The notes under the pieces: model-generated
What the model was told of the DNA's origin: nothing
The model's database searches: none
The model's input: the letters and a program-made list of their open reading frames with translations, nothing else
DNA from: Oscillospiraceae bacterium
Lineage (GTDB): Bacteria; Bacillota; Clostridia; Oscillospirales; Ruminococcaceae
Assembly (NCBI GenBank): GCA_009784765.1
Contig: WQXP01000028.1
Coordinates: 1 to 9,610 of the forward strand
Length of the DNA stretch: 9,610 bases
Direction: 5' to 3'
Shown here: in pieces, positions 1 to 7,100 of the stretch
How positions within the stretch are numbered: the first letter of the stretch is position 1
How the letters are laid out: each line of letters starts with the position of its first letter
Translations under genes and position numbers: made by a program

Positions 1-369
1 ACCGATGTTGAACGGGTGGCAAACAAAATCGGAATTATGAAAGACGGTGTAATCGCCGAAGAAGGTTCGGTGGACGAGATTTTGGCGAAGTATCGCAGCA
101 GTTCTGCATGGCTGAGCGTTACTCTCGCGTACCCCGACGATGAGCTTGCGGCGGAGATTCGCTTGTTGCCGTCAATCAGCTACAGCGATTATAATCCGGT
201 AAGCGGGAGAATCACTCTTGGCGCGTCAAGCGCGGAAATAGCAGAGGCGTTGTATGATGAGCTGATTTCTTTCGTGTATCGCAAGAAAGTCCGCGTTACG
301 GAGATTGTAACGCAGAAGACGACGCTGGAAGATGTGTATTTCGCGATTACGGGAGGTGTGAAGCAATGA
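1..369 (+). CDS. ABC transporter ATP-binding protein, C-terminal part (5' end outside window)
   Basis: The reading frame is open from base 1 (T-D-V-E-R-V-A-N-K-I-G-I-M-K-D-G) to the TGA at 367-369, so this is the 3' end of a longer gene and the GTG at 16 is not a real start. The stretch D-V-E-R-V-A-N-K followed by I-G-I-M-K-D-G-V-I-A-E-E-G-S is the segment just after the H-loop in ABC-2-type exporter ATPases. The Walker and signature motifs lie upstream, off the window. The tail ends in T-T-L-E-D-V-Y-F-A-I-T, the usual C-terminal signature (TLEDVFLxLT) of exporter ATPases of the BcrA/CcmA/NatA kind. The stop overlaps the start of the permease gene (ATGA), which implies translational coupling and one complex at the cytoplasmic membrane. 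The substrate cannot be told from this fragment. Confidence 0.9.
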   Translation, partial: TDVERVANKIGIMKDGVIAEEGSVDEILAKYRSSSAWLSVTLAYPDDELAAEIRLLPSISYSDYNPVSGRITLGASSAEIAEALYDELISFVYRKKVRVTEIVTQKTTLEDVYFAITGGVKQ

Positions 370-1223
370 CTCAAATCAAAGCAGGGGTAAAGAAAGAATG
401 GCTGTTCTTTTGGCGGAGTTTTCGCTTCGGGGGAATGGCAATCGGTTTTGCTGTCGCGGCACTTATGGGGCCTGTTTTAATTCGATTGGTTCTCGCAATG
501 CGTGGGATTTATGAAGAAACACTGGGTGCGGAAGCCGCCGCCGAAATGTTCGCGGAACTCGAAGGAGCGAACGGGCTGTTCGCTTCATATGCGTCTACGT
601 TAGAGATGTTTGCGGTTCCTTTTATGCCGCCTATGATGTTTGTGGTGATTACCCTGCTCATCGGGGGAATGTGCGGCGGGGAGCAAAAGCGCCGCTCTAT
701 TATCATTCCTCAGACTGCAGGGCTGACTCCTTTTGGCTACGTGCTGCCGAAGTTCATCATGTTTCCGCCTTTAGTATGGGTGATGACAGTGCTTGCGGCA
801 CTCACCGCGAATGGGGCTTGTCAATTGCTTTTGGGGGCGTCGCTTCCTGTTGAGATAGTCTTTGTGACAGGCTCGCTCACGGGGCTTTCGCTGATGTTCC
901 TTGTGTGTATGTATATGTTTTTCGGAATCAGCCTTGCGCAACCGAAGCTGTCGATTTTGTTCGTGCTTGCGGCGAACGCTGTTTTCCCGTGGATTAGCAT
1001 GACTTTCAGCATAGACCGCTTTACTCCGTGGAGTTTGGGCGGCATGAACGCACTCGTGATTTGGAATTACACTTCGGGGAACGCTTACTACGACGGAATC
1101 GGCGGGGCGAACATTGTCATAACCGCGCTGATTACTCTTGCACTTTGCGCGGTATTCGTGGTCGGAACTTACTTTACTCTTGTCGCGAAACGCATGGATA
1201 ATACCGCTGATGAGGTTTATTAA
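366..1223 (+). CDS. ABC-2 type transporter permease, six-helix membrane protein
   Basis: A 285-residue, very hydrophobic protein. Its start overlaps the ATPase stop by 4 bases (ATGA). Predicted helices fall near residues 22-45, 82-101, 123-153, 162-190, 195-214 and 249-273, the ABC-2 membrane-domain layout. The segment at 105-130 (G-E-Q-K-R-R-S-I-I-I-P-Q-T-A-G-L then P-K-F) resembles the cytoplasmic coupling region after helix 2 in this family, where a charged E-x-K/R stretch is followed by a 'LP.s....l.K' pattern. With the preceding ATPase it should form an exporter in the cytoplasmic membrane. Drug, peptide or lipid export are all possible and no residue seen here decides. A PIN-toxin gene begins one base after its TAA; the original downstream partner was probably the small membrane gene at 1859. 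Confidence 0.88.
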   Translation: MTQIKAGVKKEWLFFWRSFRFGGMAIGFAVAALMGPVLIRLVLAMRGIYEETLGAEAAAEMFAELEGANGLFASYASTLEMFAVPFMPPMMFVVITLLIGGMCGGEQKRRSIIIPQTAGLTPFGYVLPKFIMFPPLVWVMTVLAALTANGACQLLLGASLPVEIVFVTGSLTGLSLMFLVCMYMFFGISLAQPKLSILFVLAANAVFPWISMTFSIDRFTPWSLGGMNALVIWNYTSGNAYYDGIGGANIVITALITLALCAVFVVGTYFTLVAKRMDNTADEVY

Positions 1224-1224
1224 C

Positions 1225-1662
1225 GTGAAAACATTAAAAATTTATTTAGATGTTTGCAGTTATAACCGCCCTTTTGATAATCAAACACAAATGAAAGTCA
1301 GGCTTGAAACCGAAGCGAAATTGTATATTCAAACAGGAGTTCGTGCGGGCAAATATAAGCTTGTTTGGTCGTATATGCTTAATTTTGAAAACAGCAAAAG
1401 CCCTTATGAAGATAACCGGAAAGCAATCGCGTTGTGGGAAAATATAGCGACCGAGTATTGTGAGTCATCAGATGAGGTTTTAAGTTTTGGAAAAGAAATC
1501 ATGGTGAAAGGCATTAAGGAATGCGATGCACTTCACATTGCGTGTGCAATTAAGAGCGGGTGTGATTATTTTATAACCACTGACAGAAGAGTTTTGAATA
1601 AATCTGTGGGGGGTGTAAAAATAATAAATCCTATAGATTTTGTAATGGAGGCGTCGATATGA
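1225..1662 (+). CDS. PIN-domain ribonuclease, VapC-like toxin
   Basis: A 145-residue protein from the GTG at 1225. An in-frame ATG at 1210 lies inside the permease gene and has no ribosome site, whereas GTG has a GATGAGG site about 9 bases upstream, so GTG is preferred. The N-terminus (K-T-L-K-I-Y-L-D-V-C-S-Y-N-R-P-F) carries the first PIN aspartate (D9). A glutamate at 28 or 55 fills the second position. E-C-D-A-L-H-I-A-C-A gives D101 and F-I-T-T-D-R-R gives D120, completing the acidic metal-binding set of PIN nucleases. Family members cleave RNA and are normally held inactive by a partner; the small gene starting at 1659 is the obvious candidate. The order is toxin first, unlike classical vapBC. 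The DNA is visibly richer in A+T than the exporter genes on both sides, suggesting acquisition. Family membership is well supported; toxicity is inferred. Confidence 0.85.
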   Translation: MKTLKIYLDVCSYNRPFDNQTQMKVRLETEAKLYIQTGVRAGKYKLVWSYMLNFENSKSPYEDNRKAIALWENIATEYCESSDEVLSFGKEIMVKGIKECDALHIACAIKSGCDYFITTDRRVLNKSVGGVKIINPIDFVMEASI

Positions 1663-1862
1663 TGAGAACAGATACTGTAGTTCGTGTTGAGGCGATAGAT
1701 GTGCTTTTGGCGGCTCTCGGTGAAGTAGATACCGAGCGATTTATAAGCATGATTAAACGTGATACGTTTGATTATACCGAATGGCGTAAAGGGTTGTGGA
1801 AAGGCAAAAGTATTGATGAAATTCACGCATTGGCAACTGAATATGAGAGGGTGCGTGCGTGA
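1659..1862 (+). CDS. Probable antitoxin partner of the PIN toxin
   Basis: A 67-residue protein whose ATG overlaps the TGA of the PIN gene (ATGATGA at 1659-1665) and which has a GGAGG ribosome site at 1647-1651, seven bases before the start. A second in-frame ATG at 1662 is an alternative start. The sequence includes A-L-G-E-V-D-T-E-R-F-I-S-M-I-K-R, then F-D-Y-T-E-W-R-K and finally S-I-D-E-I-H-A-L-A-T-E-Y. This matches my recollection of small proteins regularly found beside this type of PIN protein in Firmicutes, but no search was run. It has no membrane segment and mixed charge. By position and size it should bind and neutralise the PIN nuclease. Whether it also binds DNA to autoregulate is unclear, since no own promoter is visible. 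Its stop overlaps the next gene by four bases (GTGA). Confidence 0.7.
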   Translation: MMRTDTVVRVEAIDVLLAALGEVDTERFISMIKRDTFDYTEWRKGLWKGKSIDEIHALATEYERVRA

Positions 1863-2137
1863 AACAACTACTGCACCTCATCATATCAGCTATAATCTTT
1901 CTGCTGTTTTACGCCGTGACCCTTGGGGCAGTCGTGCTTATATCGACGGGGATTTTGGCGATTCCCATATCTGTCGGAGTAATGAGCGGCTTTTTCACGA
2001 GCGTCGCGTCGGACTTATCGCCGCCTGCGATGTTCTTTGCGGGAATTTCCTGCCTCAGCGGCGGAGTCGCACTCGGGATTGGGATTGTTGTTCTGTTCCC
2101 GAAGCAGTCAAGAGTATTTAAGAGTAAAGATGTTTAA
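1859..2137 (+). CDS. Small two-helix membrane protein, possibly a short DUF1700/HAAS-type remnant
   Basis: A 92-residue protein starting at a GTG that overlaps the previous TGA (GTGA), with a purine-rich GAGAGG site upstream. Hydrophobic stretches span about residues 4-40 and 56-82, the first long enough for one long or two short helices. A short basic tail (K-Q-S-R-V-F-K-S-K) should face the cytoplasm. The pattern of small residues and its position just before a DUF4097-like gene recall the membrane half of DUF1700 (HAAS) proteins, which in Firmicutes are often encoded next to DUF4097 proteins. The N-terminal soluble HAAS domain of that family is absent, and the PIN cassette lies exactly where it would be. 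That relationship is inference; otherwise it is an unassigned small membrane protein. It overlaps the next gene by 8 bases. Confidence 0.7.
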   Translation: MKQLLHLIISAIIFLLFYAVTLGAVVLISTGILAIPISVGVMSGFFTSVASDLSPPAMFFAGISCLSGGVALGIGIVVLFPKQSRVFKSKDV

Positions 2138-2879
2138 GAAAAAATTCAGAGTCAAGCTTAAAGCTAACAAGAAAATCGTCGCGCTTATAACCCTGCTGAG
2201 CATTTCGCTTACTTCGGCAGTTGCTGCGGTATTGGCGGAGCGTCGTTACGGCGACAGGTGGGATACGCGGGTTTATCGCGCAGTTCATGTGATTGAACTG
2301 CATGAGAATTACGCTCCCGAACTCGAAATCTATGTTGCGGGAATGGCGGTGGAAATCGCGGTGTGGGAAGAGGCTTTCATCAAGGTCGAATGCGTGGCGG
2401 AGCTTCCGCTGATAATTATTGACGACTATGAGCCGCGCCACAAGCATGAAATCAGAATCGCCCAAGACGACGGCTTTGCAATCAGCTTTATGACAGCGGA
2501 TTTGTTCCGCTATCATCTCAAGGTATATCTTCCGCGCGGGGCTGAGTTTAAGCGGCTCGGCATTGTTTCGGCAGGGGGGAGTGTTACTCTCAACGCGCAT
2601 CATCTGCGAGTACGTGAGGAAGTAAACATCGCGACTTCGAGCGGGCAGGTCAACCTTATTCGCCCGACAAGTGTATACAATATAAGAACACATTCGGGGG
2701 GCGTGAATATAGACTTTGATTATCTCATAAGCGAAGTCATCATCAACAGCCTTTCGGGGGATTTGCGGATTACGCTCCCGGACACGCTCTCGAGCGAAGC
2801 GGTTGAGAGTTTATTGCAAGCCCGCACTCTGCGGGGGGAGCTTGTGATTATTGCAGAAGAAAAAACGCCGTTGGTTTAG
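2130..2879 (+). CDS. Membrane-anchored DUF4097-like beta-repeat protein
   Basis: A 249-residue protein from the ATG at 2130, which overlaps the upstream gene by 8 bases; the frame is open further upstream, but only across that gene. It has a basic N-terminus (F-K-K-K-F-R-V-K-L-K) and one hydrophobic segment at about residues 16-36, so it is probably anchored with the rest outside. Residues 50-215 are mostly alternating hydrophobic/polar beta strand. Repeated turns S-A-G-G-S-V (147), S-S-G-Q-V-N (170), H-S-G-G-V-N (188) and L-S-G-D-L-R (208) lie about 20 residues apart. This 'SG.v.l' ladder is the hallmark of DUF4097/DUF4098 putative adhesin domains, which form right-handed beta structures. 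Members often sit in operons with small membrane proteins or transporters and are linked to envelope sensing or adhesion, without an agreed biochemical activity. The ribosome site is weak, so coupling to the preceding gene is likely. Confidence 0.78.
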   Translation: MFKKKFRVKLKANKKIVALITLLSISLTSAVAAVLAERRYGDRWDTRVYRAVHVIELHENYAPELEIYVAGMAVEIAVWEEAFIKVECVAELPLIIIDDYEPRHKHEIRIAQDDGFAISFMTADLFRYHLKVYLPRGAEFKRLGIVSAGGSVTLNAHHLRVREEVNIATSSGQVNLIRPTSVYNIRTHSGGVNIDFDYLISEVIINSLSGDLRITLPDTLSSEAVESLLQARTLRGELVIIAEEKTPLV

Positions 2880-2903
2880 ATAGAATAATAGGGAGGGATT
2901 ATT

Positions 2904-3077
2904 ATGAACAGAGATGTAACTACAATGACAAAGGGTGAGTTGTTTCATGCAATCAATGATGAAGCACGCAAGCCCAATTCTGATTTGGCGTTTATTGCCA
3001 CTTGTATTAAAGAAGAGGACAGGCGTATTAACGAGTATATTAAACAATGTATAAAGGAGGAACGTAATGCAGGATAA
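2904..3077 (+). CDS. Small 57-residue protein, probable antitoxin partner of a decayed zeta-type toxin
   Basis: The ATG at 2904 has a GGGAGG ribosome site at 2891-2896, seven bases upstream. The 57-residue product is soluble and charged, with M-T-K-G-E-L-F-H-A-I-N-D-E-A-R-K followed by D-L-A-F-I-A-T-C-I-K-E-E-D-R-R-I and a probable helical end N-E-Y-I-K-Q-C-I-K-E-E. It overlaps the next ORF by 11 bases, and that ORF begins like a zeta-type P-loop kinase. This arrangement, a small acidic/basic helical protein then a P-loop kinase, fits an antitoxin-toxin pair. No family is certain. The region is more A+T-rich than the surrounding genes and lies between the exporter operon and the glycosyltransferase gene. 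The frame is intact, so the protein may still be made. Confidence 0.6.
   Translation: MNRDVTTMTKGELFHAINDEARKPNSDLAFIATCIKEEDRRINEYIKQCIKEERNAG
3053..3060 (+). promoter_or_regulatory. Near-consensus Shine-Dalgarno AAAGGAGG for the toxin remnant
   Basis: AAAGGAGG lies six bases before the ATG at 3067. It is one of the strongest ribosome sites in the window and sits inside the end of the upstream 57-residue ORF. It fixes the start of the short P-loop ORF and shows that this remnant is still translatable. Confidence 0.7.
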
Positions 3078-3228
3078 TAAATTGACGTTTACTTTAATTG
3101 CCGGTATTAACGGTGCGGTAAAATCTACCGCTTATGCGGATATGATGCCCGAGTGGGCGCATCCTGCCGTTGAAGAATATACACGCTATATTCAGCAGTG
3201 TAGTGAGGTTGTAAAATGTTGTCAGTAA
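3067..3228 (+). pseudogene. Internally deleted zeta-type P-loop kinase toxin (53-residue remnant)
   Basis: From the ATG at 3067 the frame encodes Q-D-N-K-L-T-F-T-L-I-A-G-I-N-G-A-V-K-S-T. This is the N-terminal strand and P-loop of zeta/AAA-type kinases (T-x-I-A-G-x-N-G-A-G-K-S-T), except that the glycine before K-S-T is valine. Right after it comes A-Y-A-D-M-M-P-E-W-A-H-P-A-V-E-E-Y, which resembles the C-terminal tail (xxADxLPEWA) I associate with zeta-type toxins. Intact family members have roughly 190-250 residues and contain Walker B, lid and UDP-GlcNAc-binding elements, all absent here. The simplest reading is an in-frame internal deletion that fused the two ends, plus a P-loop point change. 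The remnant overlaps the glycosyltransferase start by 13 bases, so it still couples translation to that gene. The alternative is an unrelated short gene with a chance P-loop-like start. Confidence 0.6.
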
Positions 3229-4139
3229 TAATCCCCGCCTATAATGAGGGCGAGAACATAAACACCGCCGCTGATACAATCGGCGGATTGCTCGAAAGAG
3301 CGAACATTGCCTATGAAATCGTGTTTTCGAACGACGGTTCGAAAGACGATACTTGGGAAATCATCAAAGCTAAGTCCGCGCAGGATTCTCATGTTCGCGG
3401 GGTGAGTTTTTCGCGCAATTTCGGGAAAGAAGCTGCGATTTTCGCGGGGCTTGAAGCCGCGCTGAAAAATCCGGATTGCAAATGCGCAGTGGTAATCGAC
3501 TGTGACCTCCAGCACCCGCCGGAGCTGATTGCAGATATGTATGAGCTGTGGAAGACTCAGGGCTATGACGTAGTCGAGGCGCGAAAAGCAAGCCGCGGAC
3601 GGGAGAGCCTTGTGTACAAAGCTTTCGCGAAGACGTTCTATAAGCTGATGAAATCGTCGTCGGGCATAAATCTTGACGGAGCGAGCGACTATAAGCTCCT
3701 TGACCGCAAGGTAATCGAAGCGGTAGACGGAATGAAAGAACGCCAGACATTCTTTCGCGCATTGTCGGCGTGGGTCGGGTTTAAGACCACAAGCCTTGAG
3801 TTTCATGTCCAGCCCCGTGTTCACGGAACGACTAAGTGGAGTTTTCGAAAGCTGTTTAAGTTCGCGCTGTCGAGTATAACGGGTTTCACGAACTTCCCCA
3901 TGCACCTGATGACTATTTTCGGGGTGCTGTTCTTGTTCCTGTTCGCAGGGCTTGGTGTCCACACGATTGTGAACTTTATCCTCGGGCGTGCGGAAGCAGG
4001 GTTCTCGACGGTTATTCTGCTGCTGCTGATTATAGGCTCTCTGCTCATGTTCGGGCTGGGGATTATCGGGTATTATTTAGCCAAGATTTATGAGGAGATT
4101 AAATTCCGCCCAAGGTATATTGTAGATGAGGAAGTGTAG
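3216..4139 (+). CDS. Family 2 glycosyltransferase with two C-terminal membrane helices (CsbB/GtlA/GtrB type)
   Basis: A 307-residue protein. GTGAGG at 3203-3208 is spaced seven bases from the ATG. It opens with L-S-V-I-I-P-A-Y-N-E-G-E-N-I, has F-S-N-D-G-S at 37-42 and the metal/nucleotide-sugar site V-I-D-C-D-L-Q-H-P-P-E (D95, D97) at 93-103. This GT-A core matches the DPM1-like branch of GT2. Helices at about 229-254 and 264-288 anchor it in the membrane, and length and layout match CsbB, GtlA and GtrB. Such enzymes move a sugar from a UDP-sugar to undecaprenyl phosphate on the cytoplasmic face. In Bacillus subtilis csbB works with yfhO in lipoteichoic acid glycosylation, and here a YfhO-family gene follows directly, supporting the same job. 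The sugar is not readable from sequence. No GtrA-type flippase is in the window. Confidence 0.9.
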   Translation: MLSVIIPAYNEGENINTAADTIGGLLERANIAYEIVFSNDGSKDDTWEIIKAKSAQDSHVRGVSFSRNFGKEAAIFAGLEAALKNPDCKCAVVIDCDLQHPPELIADMYELWKTQGYDVVEARKASRGRESLVYKAFAKTFYKLMKSSSGINLDGASDYKLLDRKVIEAVDGMKERQTFFRALSAWVGFKTTSLEFHVQPRVHGTTKWSFRKLFKFALSSITGFTNFPMHLMTIFGVLFLFLFAGLGVHTIVNFILGRAEAGFSTVILLLLIIGSLLMFGLGIIGYYLAKIYEEIKFRPRYIVDEEV

Positions 4140-4154
4140 ACACTTCTTGTTTTA
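4129..4154 (+). terminator. Weak hairpin with T-rich tail between glycosyltransferase and YfhO genes (possible attenuator)
   Basis: AGGAAGTGT (4129-4137) faces ACACTTCTT (4140-4148), followed by GTTTTA. The full complement leaves only a two-base loop, so the realistic stem is about seven pairs including one G-T, closing on TAGA. The TAG stop of the glycosyltransferase lies in the loop. The stem is A+T-rich and the T run is broken by G, so this is at best a partial terminator that would lower transcription into the YfhO gene. Confidence 0.35.
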
Positions 4155-4172
4155 GAAAGAAAGGAAACAAAA

Positions 4173-7100
4173 ATGACAAAATTCACCCTTAGAAACCCTC
4201 TCCCTGCGATTCGAAAGTTTTTCCGCGATTACCCGCAAATCTGGGTATCCTTCTGCATTTCTTTTGTGGGAATGCTTGTGGCGTATCTGATTTTCGGGAT
4301 TTGGCCCATGCCGCGCGGAATGTCTGTGCTGTGTTTAGACATGAACGCCCAGTATGTCTATTACCACATTTATATGCGCGACGCGCTGTTCTGGGGCGGC
4401 GGCGAAAGCATACTCTACTCGTGGGGGCGTAACTTCTCCGGGGAGTATGTCGGCACAATCGGGTATTATCTTTTCAGCCCTTTTAATCTGATTGCGTGGT
4501 TAGTCCCGCTCAGGTTTATCACCGAGGGCCTGCTGCTTATGATACTGACGAAAATCGGGTCTGCTGCTGCGGCTATGGCGATTTATCTGAGCGTGTGGCG
4601 TAAGTTCTCGCCTTCCACCACGATTATGTTCAGCGTCATGTACGCGCTTTCGGCTTATAACATGATTCAAACCATGAACCCTATGTGGCTTGACGCGGTG
4701 ATTATGCTCCCGCTCATAGTGCTGGGGATTGAGGCACTTTTGAAAGACGGCAAGTTCAAGCTGCTGGCTTTCGCGCTGACTTATACGATTATCACTAACT
4801 TCTACATCGGGCTGATGGTCTGCATTTTCGCGGCGTTATACTTTGTTTACTACGCGCTGACGTCACGGAGGCTGAACGTCGGCGGGAACTGGAAAGTGAT
4901 TGGTAAACGCACGGGGATTTTCGCGGCAGTTGCGATTTGCTCTGCGCTGATGTCGGCGTTTATTCTGCTGCCGGTGTATTCGTCGCTTTCACTCGGAAAG
5001 TTTGACTTCACTGTGCCTGATTACTCGCTCAGGGCAAGTTTCACGATGTTTGATATGACGCGCAAAATGTTCCTGAACAGCTATGACACGGTGCGTAATG
5101 ACGGGCTTCCTGCTTTGTATGTCGGAACTCTTGCTTTGATTATGCTGCCTGTATACTTGTTCTGCACCCGCATTCGCCGCGTTCGCCGCTTTGGCGGAAT
5201 CGCTTTGCTTCTTGCTTTGATAATGAGCATGATGGTAACGCCGATAGATATGCTCTGGCATGGAGGGCAAGTTCCTAACTGGCTGCCTTACCGCTATGCG
5301 TTTATGTTCGGGTTTCTTATGCTTGCTTTCGGGGCGGAGGCTTTTGAGCGGCTCAAAACGGTATCGCGAGGTGTTATCGGCGCAGGGGTAGTTTTCTTCG
5401 GGACAATCCTGCTGTATTGGCAGCGTGCTGATACCGTTTATCCTGATTTGGGGCGCGACGGGCGGGACGTGTTCGAGTTTTTTACGGCGGTTCTGCCCGC
5501 CGCGATTGCTCTCGGCATTTTCGCGGCGATAGTGATTTTGGGTAAGCGTCATCTTGACATTTCTGCGAAGGGTAAGGGAAAAATCAACGTGGTAACTTTC
5601 GCGCTGATTTGCTTGGTGTCTGTTGAGATGGGCTTCAGTGCGGGATATGCGATTTTCGCCCAGAACACGGACATAACCTACTCTACCCGCGGGTCTTTTG
5701 ATTCCATGCACATAACTCGGGAAGTAACTGATGAGTTAAATCGCGAAATGGCAGCTAACGGTGAGTTCATGCGTATGGAGAAGCATTATATGCGTTCTGC
5801 TAACGACGCGATGGCTCTGCGAATGAGGGGAGTTACCCACAGCACGAGTGTCATGAACAATAACGCCCTTTATGTAATGCGCCACTTCGGATATTTGGCG
5901 AGGACGCATTCGGCGCGATATTGGGGGGCGACCCCGGTAACGGACGACTTGTTTGCATTCCGCTACATTCTCGATTCCACGACGAACGAACGCTCTCACG
6001 GAACAATCATCAACAGAGAGCGTATTACTGTTTTTGATAACCACGACGCGCTGCCCATTGCGTATCTTGTTGACATGAAGACTCAGGGGTTCACCGTGGC
6101 AGAGTGGGACGTTTTCGGGAATCAAACGCGGCTTCTTGCGAATATGCTTGGGGAAGATGATTTTCCGCTGTTTATTCGCCAGCATTGGGACGATAAAGCC
6201 CCGGACAATCTTGAGCTTCAGAACAACCTCAGCGACGGATATATGGGTTATCGCAGAACAGAAGGTTCGACCGGTAATGCCCATATCGAATACACCTTCA
6301 CGTCGGACAGAGACGGCGAGCTGTTCATGTATTTCCCGACGATTTATGACCATTCACGTGCAACGAACTTGTGGCTTCAACGCTATCATGAAGACGGTTC
6401 GAGCAATGGGGGGCCTGTATTTGTCGGGCAGATGTATGACAGTGACCATCACCACATTCAGCGAATCGGGAAATTCAGTGAAGGCGAACGCTTCATGATT
6501 ACCGTGTCCCTTCAACCCGGGGTTGACGCTATGTTCTTCAATGACGAGATTTTCGTGTTTGTGGATACGGAGCGTTTAGCGAGGGAAGTTGCGCGTGTTC
6601 ATGAGAACAATGCCGGCAGCACTTTCACCGCAGTTAATGACAGGCATCTGCGAATTACCACCAATCACAGCGAGGAACAGCTTCTGTTCACCTCAATCCC
6701 TGTTGAGCCGGGTTGGCGTGCTTTTATCGACGGAAAAGAAGTCTCTCTTGAGGGTGTGATTAACTGGAAGGAAAGCGTTCCGGTTGAGCCGAAGAGTACG
6801 TGGGATAACATTAAAGAGTTCTTTGTGCAGTTCTTTGCTCTTTATGAGGTTGATGAGGAGGGCAGGCGTATAGTCGAGCCTGTGGAAATGCACGATGTTG
6901 ACGCTTACGGATTTTTAGCTTTGACTGTTCCTGCAGGACAGCACACAGTGGAGCTGAAGTTTTTCCCGAATATGATGCCTGTGGGAATAAGCCTCTCTTT
7001 TGTCGGGTTAGCGGGAATACTTCTTCTGATTGCGGCGACCTGCGGTTTCGGGTTTAATCGCAAGGCTGTTGCGGCTTCAGACAGCAAACCGACGGAAGAC

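Noticed and set aside
1210..1224. ATG 1210 as the start of the PIN gene
   Set aside because: It lies inside the permease gene with no ribosome site; GTG 1225 has one and gives the normal PIN N-terminus.
2118..2693. Long open frame on the minus strand (191 codons) opposite the DUF4097-like gene
   Set aside because: It mirrors the codon pattern of the + strand gene, has no recognisable domain or ribosome site, and the + strand protein has clear family structure.
3222..3962. 246-codon minus-strand frame opposite the glycosyltransferase
   Set aside because: The + strand is an unmistakable GT2 enzyme; the antisense product is basic, low in structure and unrecognisable.
4989..6353. Two minus-strand frames of 240 and 205 codons opposite the YfhO-like gene
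   Set aside because: Shadow frames of a GC-biased coding strand, with compositions rich in R, H and Q and no motifs.
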